Source: Sulfolobus sp. UBA167
GTDB lineage: Archaea > Thermoproteota > Thermoprotei_A > Sulfolobales > Sulfolobaceae
NCBI GenBank assembly: GCA_002495845.1
Contig: DAHF01000137.1
Span: 1-5,657, forward strand
DNA length: 5,657 nucleotides
Reading direction: 5' to 3'
The translations under genes and the position numbers were made by a program. Shown piece after piece: positions 5,433-5,657 of this stretch; the first letter of the stretch is position 1; each line of letters opens with the position of its first letter. A model generated the notes under the pieces. It was not told where the DNA came from and did not search any database. It worked only from the letters and a program-made list of their open reading frames with translations.

Positions 5433-5446
5433 GAAAACTTTTTTAA
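5433..5446 (+). promoter_or_regulatory. BRE/TATA promoter of the anchored protein gene
   Basis: GAAAAC followed by TTTTTTAA is centred 27-28 bases before ATG 5470, a textbook leaderless archaeal promoter. The rest of the 225-base divergent spacer (5245-5469) is very A/T-rich and shows no further gene. Confidence 0.65.
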
Positions 5447-5469
5447 CCATCTTAACGTATCTCCTTAAA

Positions 5470-5657
5470 ATGGCAAAAGTAAGTTCTTTAGAAATAACTG
5501 TAATAGTAATTGCAATAATCCTTGTAGCAGTAGCAGGATATTATGTCGCTGTAAGAAGTACTCCAATCAATTTAGGAGTTAGTTCATCTACATCTACTGC
5601 CCCCGCAATAACAACGACTCTTCCCACGACTTCAGTTACGACAACTACGACAAGTAC
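5470..5657 (+). CDS. N-terminus of a membrane-anchored surface protein with Thr/Ser linker (partial)
   Basis: The gene runs off the window after 62 codons. Residues 1-8 are short and polar, residues 9-28 form one hydrophobic helix (ITVIVIAIILVAVAGYYVAV), and from about residue 37 the chain is almost all Thr, Ser, Pro and Ala. One uncleaved anchor followed by a Ser/Thr-rich, probably glycosylated linker is the build of Sulfolobales external proteins such as sulfocyanin and rusticyanin-type blue-copper proteins, solute-binding proteins and proteases. The functional domain is beyond the edge, so the class is undecided. A redox protein would suit the neighbouring Rieske gene, but that is inference. 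The start is well supported by the promoter at exactly leaderless distance. Confidence 0.75.
   Translation, partial: MAKVSSLEITVIVIAIILVAVAGYYVAVRSTPINLGVSSSTSTAPAITTTLPTTSVTTTTTS

Noticed and set aside
1..5657. CRISPR array, insertion sequence with terminal repeats, or C/D box RNA
   Set aside because: I saw no regularly spaced repeats, no intact transposase and no paired C and D boxes at proper spacing in the spacers on either strand.

Overview
The window looks like chromosomal DNA from a thermoacidophilic crenarchaeon of the Sulfolobales (Sulfolobus, Metallosphaera or Acidianus type). The reasons are A/T-rich spacers, archaeal BRE/TATA promoters placed about 27 bases before start codons (little or no leader), a strong Shine-Dalgarno only inside an operon, a Tat-type Rieske protein and a surface protein with a Ser/Thr-rich linker. 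The genus cannot be fixed from the sequence alone.

Left part (1-2500, plus strand). A possible tail of an upstream gene (2-70) is followed by a spacer. Next is a two-gene operon (350-652 and 649-1110, ATGA overlap) of small paralogous proteins that resemble the DUF2173 family; the second carries two extra membrane segments. A perfect palindrome (326-345) lies between the TATA box and the first start codon, a good place for an operator. After a T-rich terminator region comes an independent gene (1309-2250) for a CaCA-superfamily (Na+/Ca2+ exchanger-like) membrane transporter with an atypical second alpha repeat.

Middle (2251-2796). This spacer between convergent genes holds T-rich termination signals and a stretch (about 2508-2780) that reads like a broken short gene.

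Right part (2797-5657). Three minus-strand genes, each with its own promoter, encode two paralogous six-helix membrane proteins on either side of a membrane-anchored Rieske iron-sulfur protein. Each membrane protein has a Ser-Cys-Cys motif inside a membrane helix and a conserved histidine. The Rieske domain most resembles the small subunit of arsenite oxidase (AioB), but no catalytic molybdenum subunit is present. A divergent plus-strand gene (5470 to the edge) starts a protein with one membrane anchor and a Thr/Ser-rich linker, an architecture used by Sulfolobales blue-copper and other surface proteins.

The most interesting element is the SCC protein / Rieske / SCC protein cluster. It may be a membrane redox or metal-handling module whose SCC subunits I cannot assign to a described family. 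That is an inference from synteny, paralogy and motifs; no function is demonstrated here.
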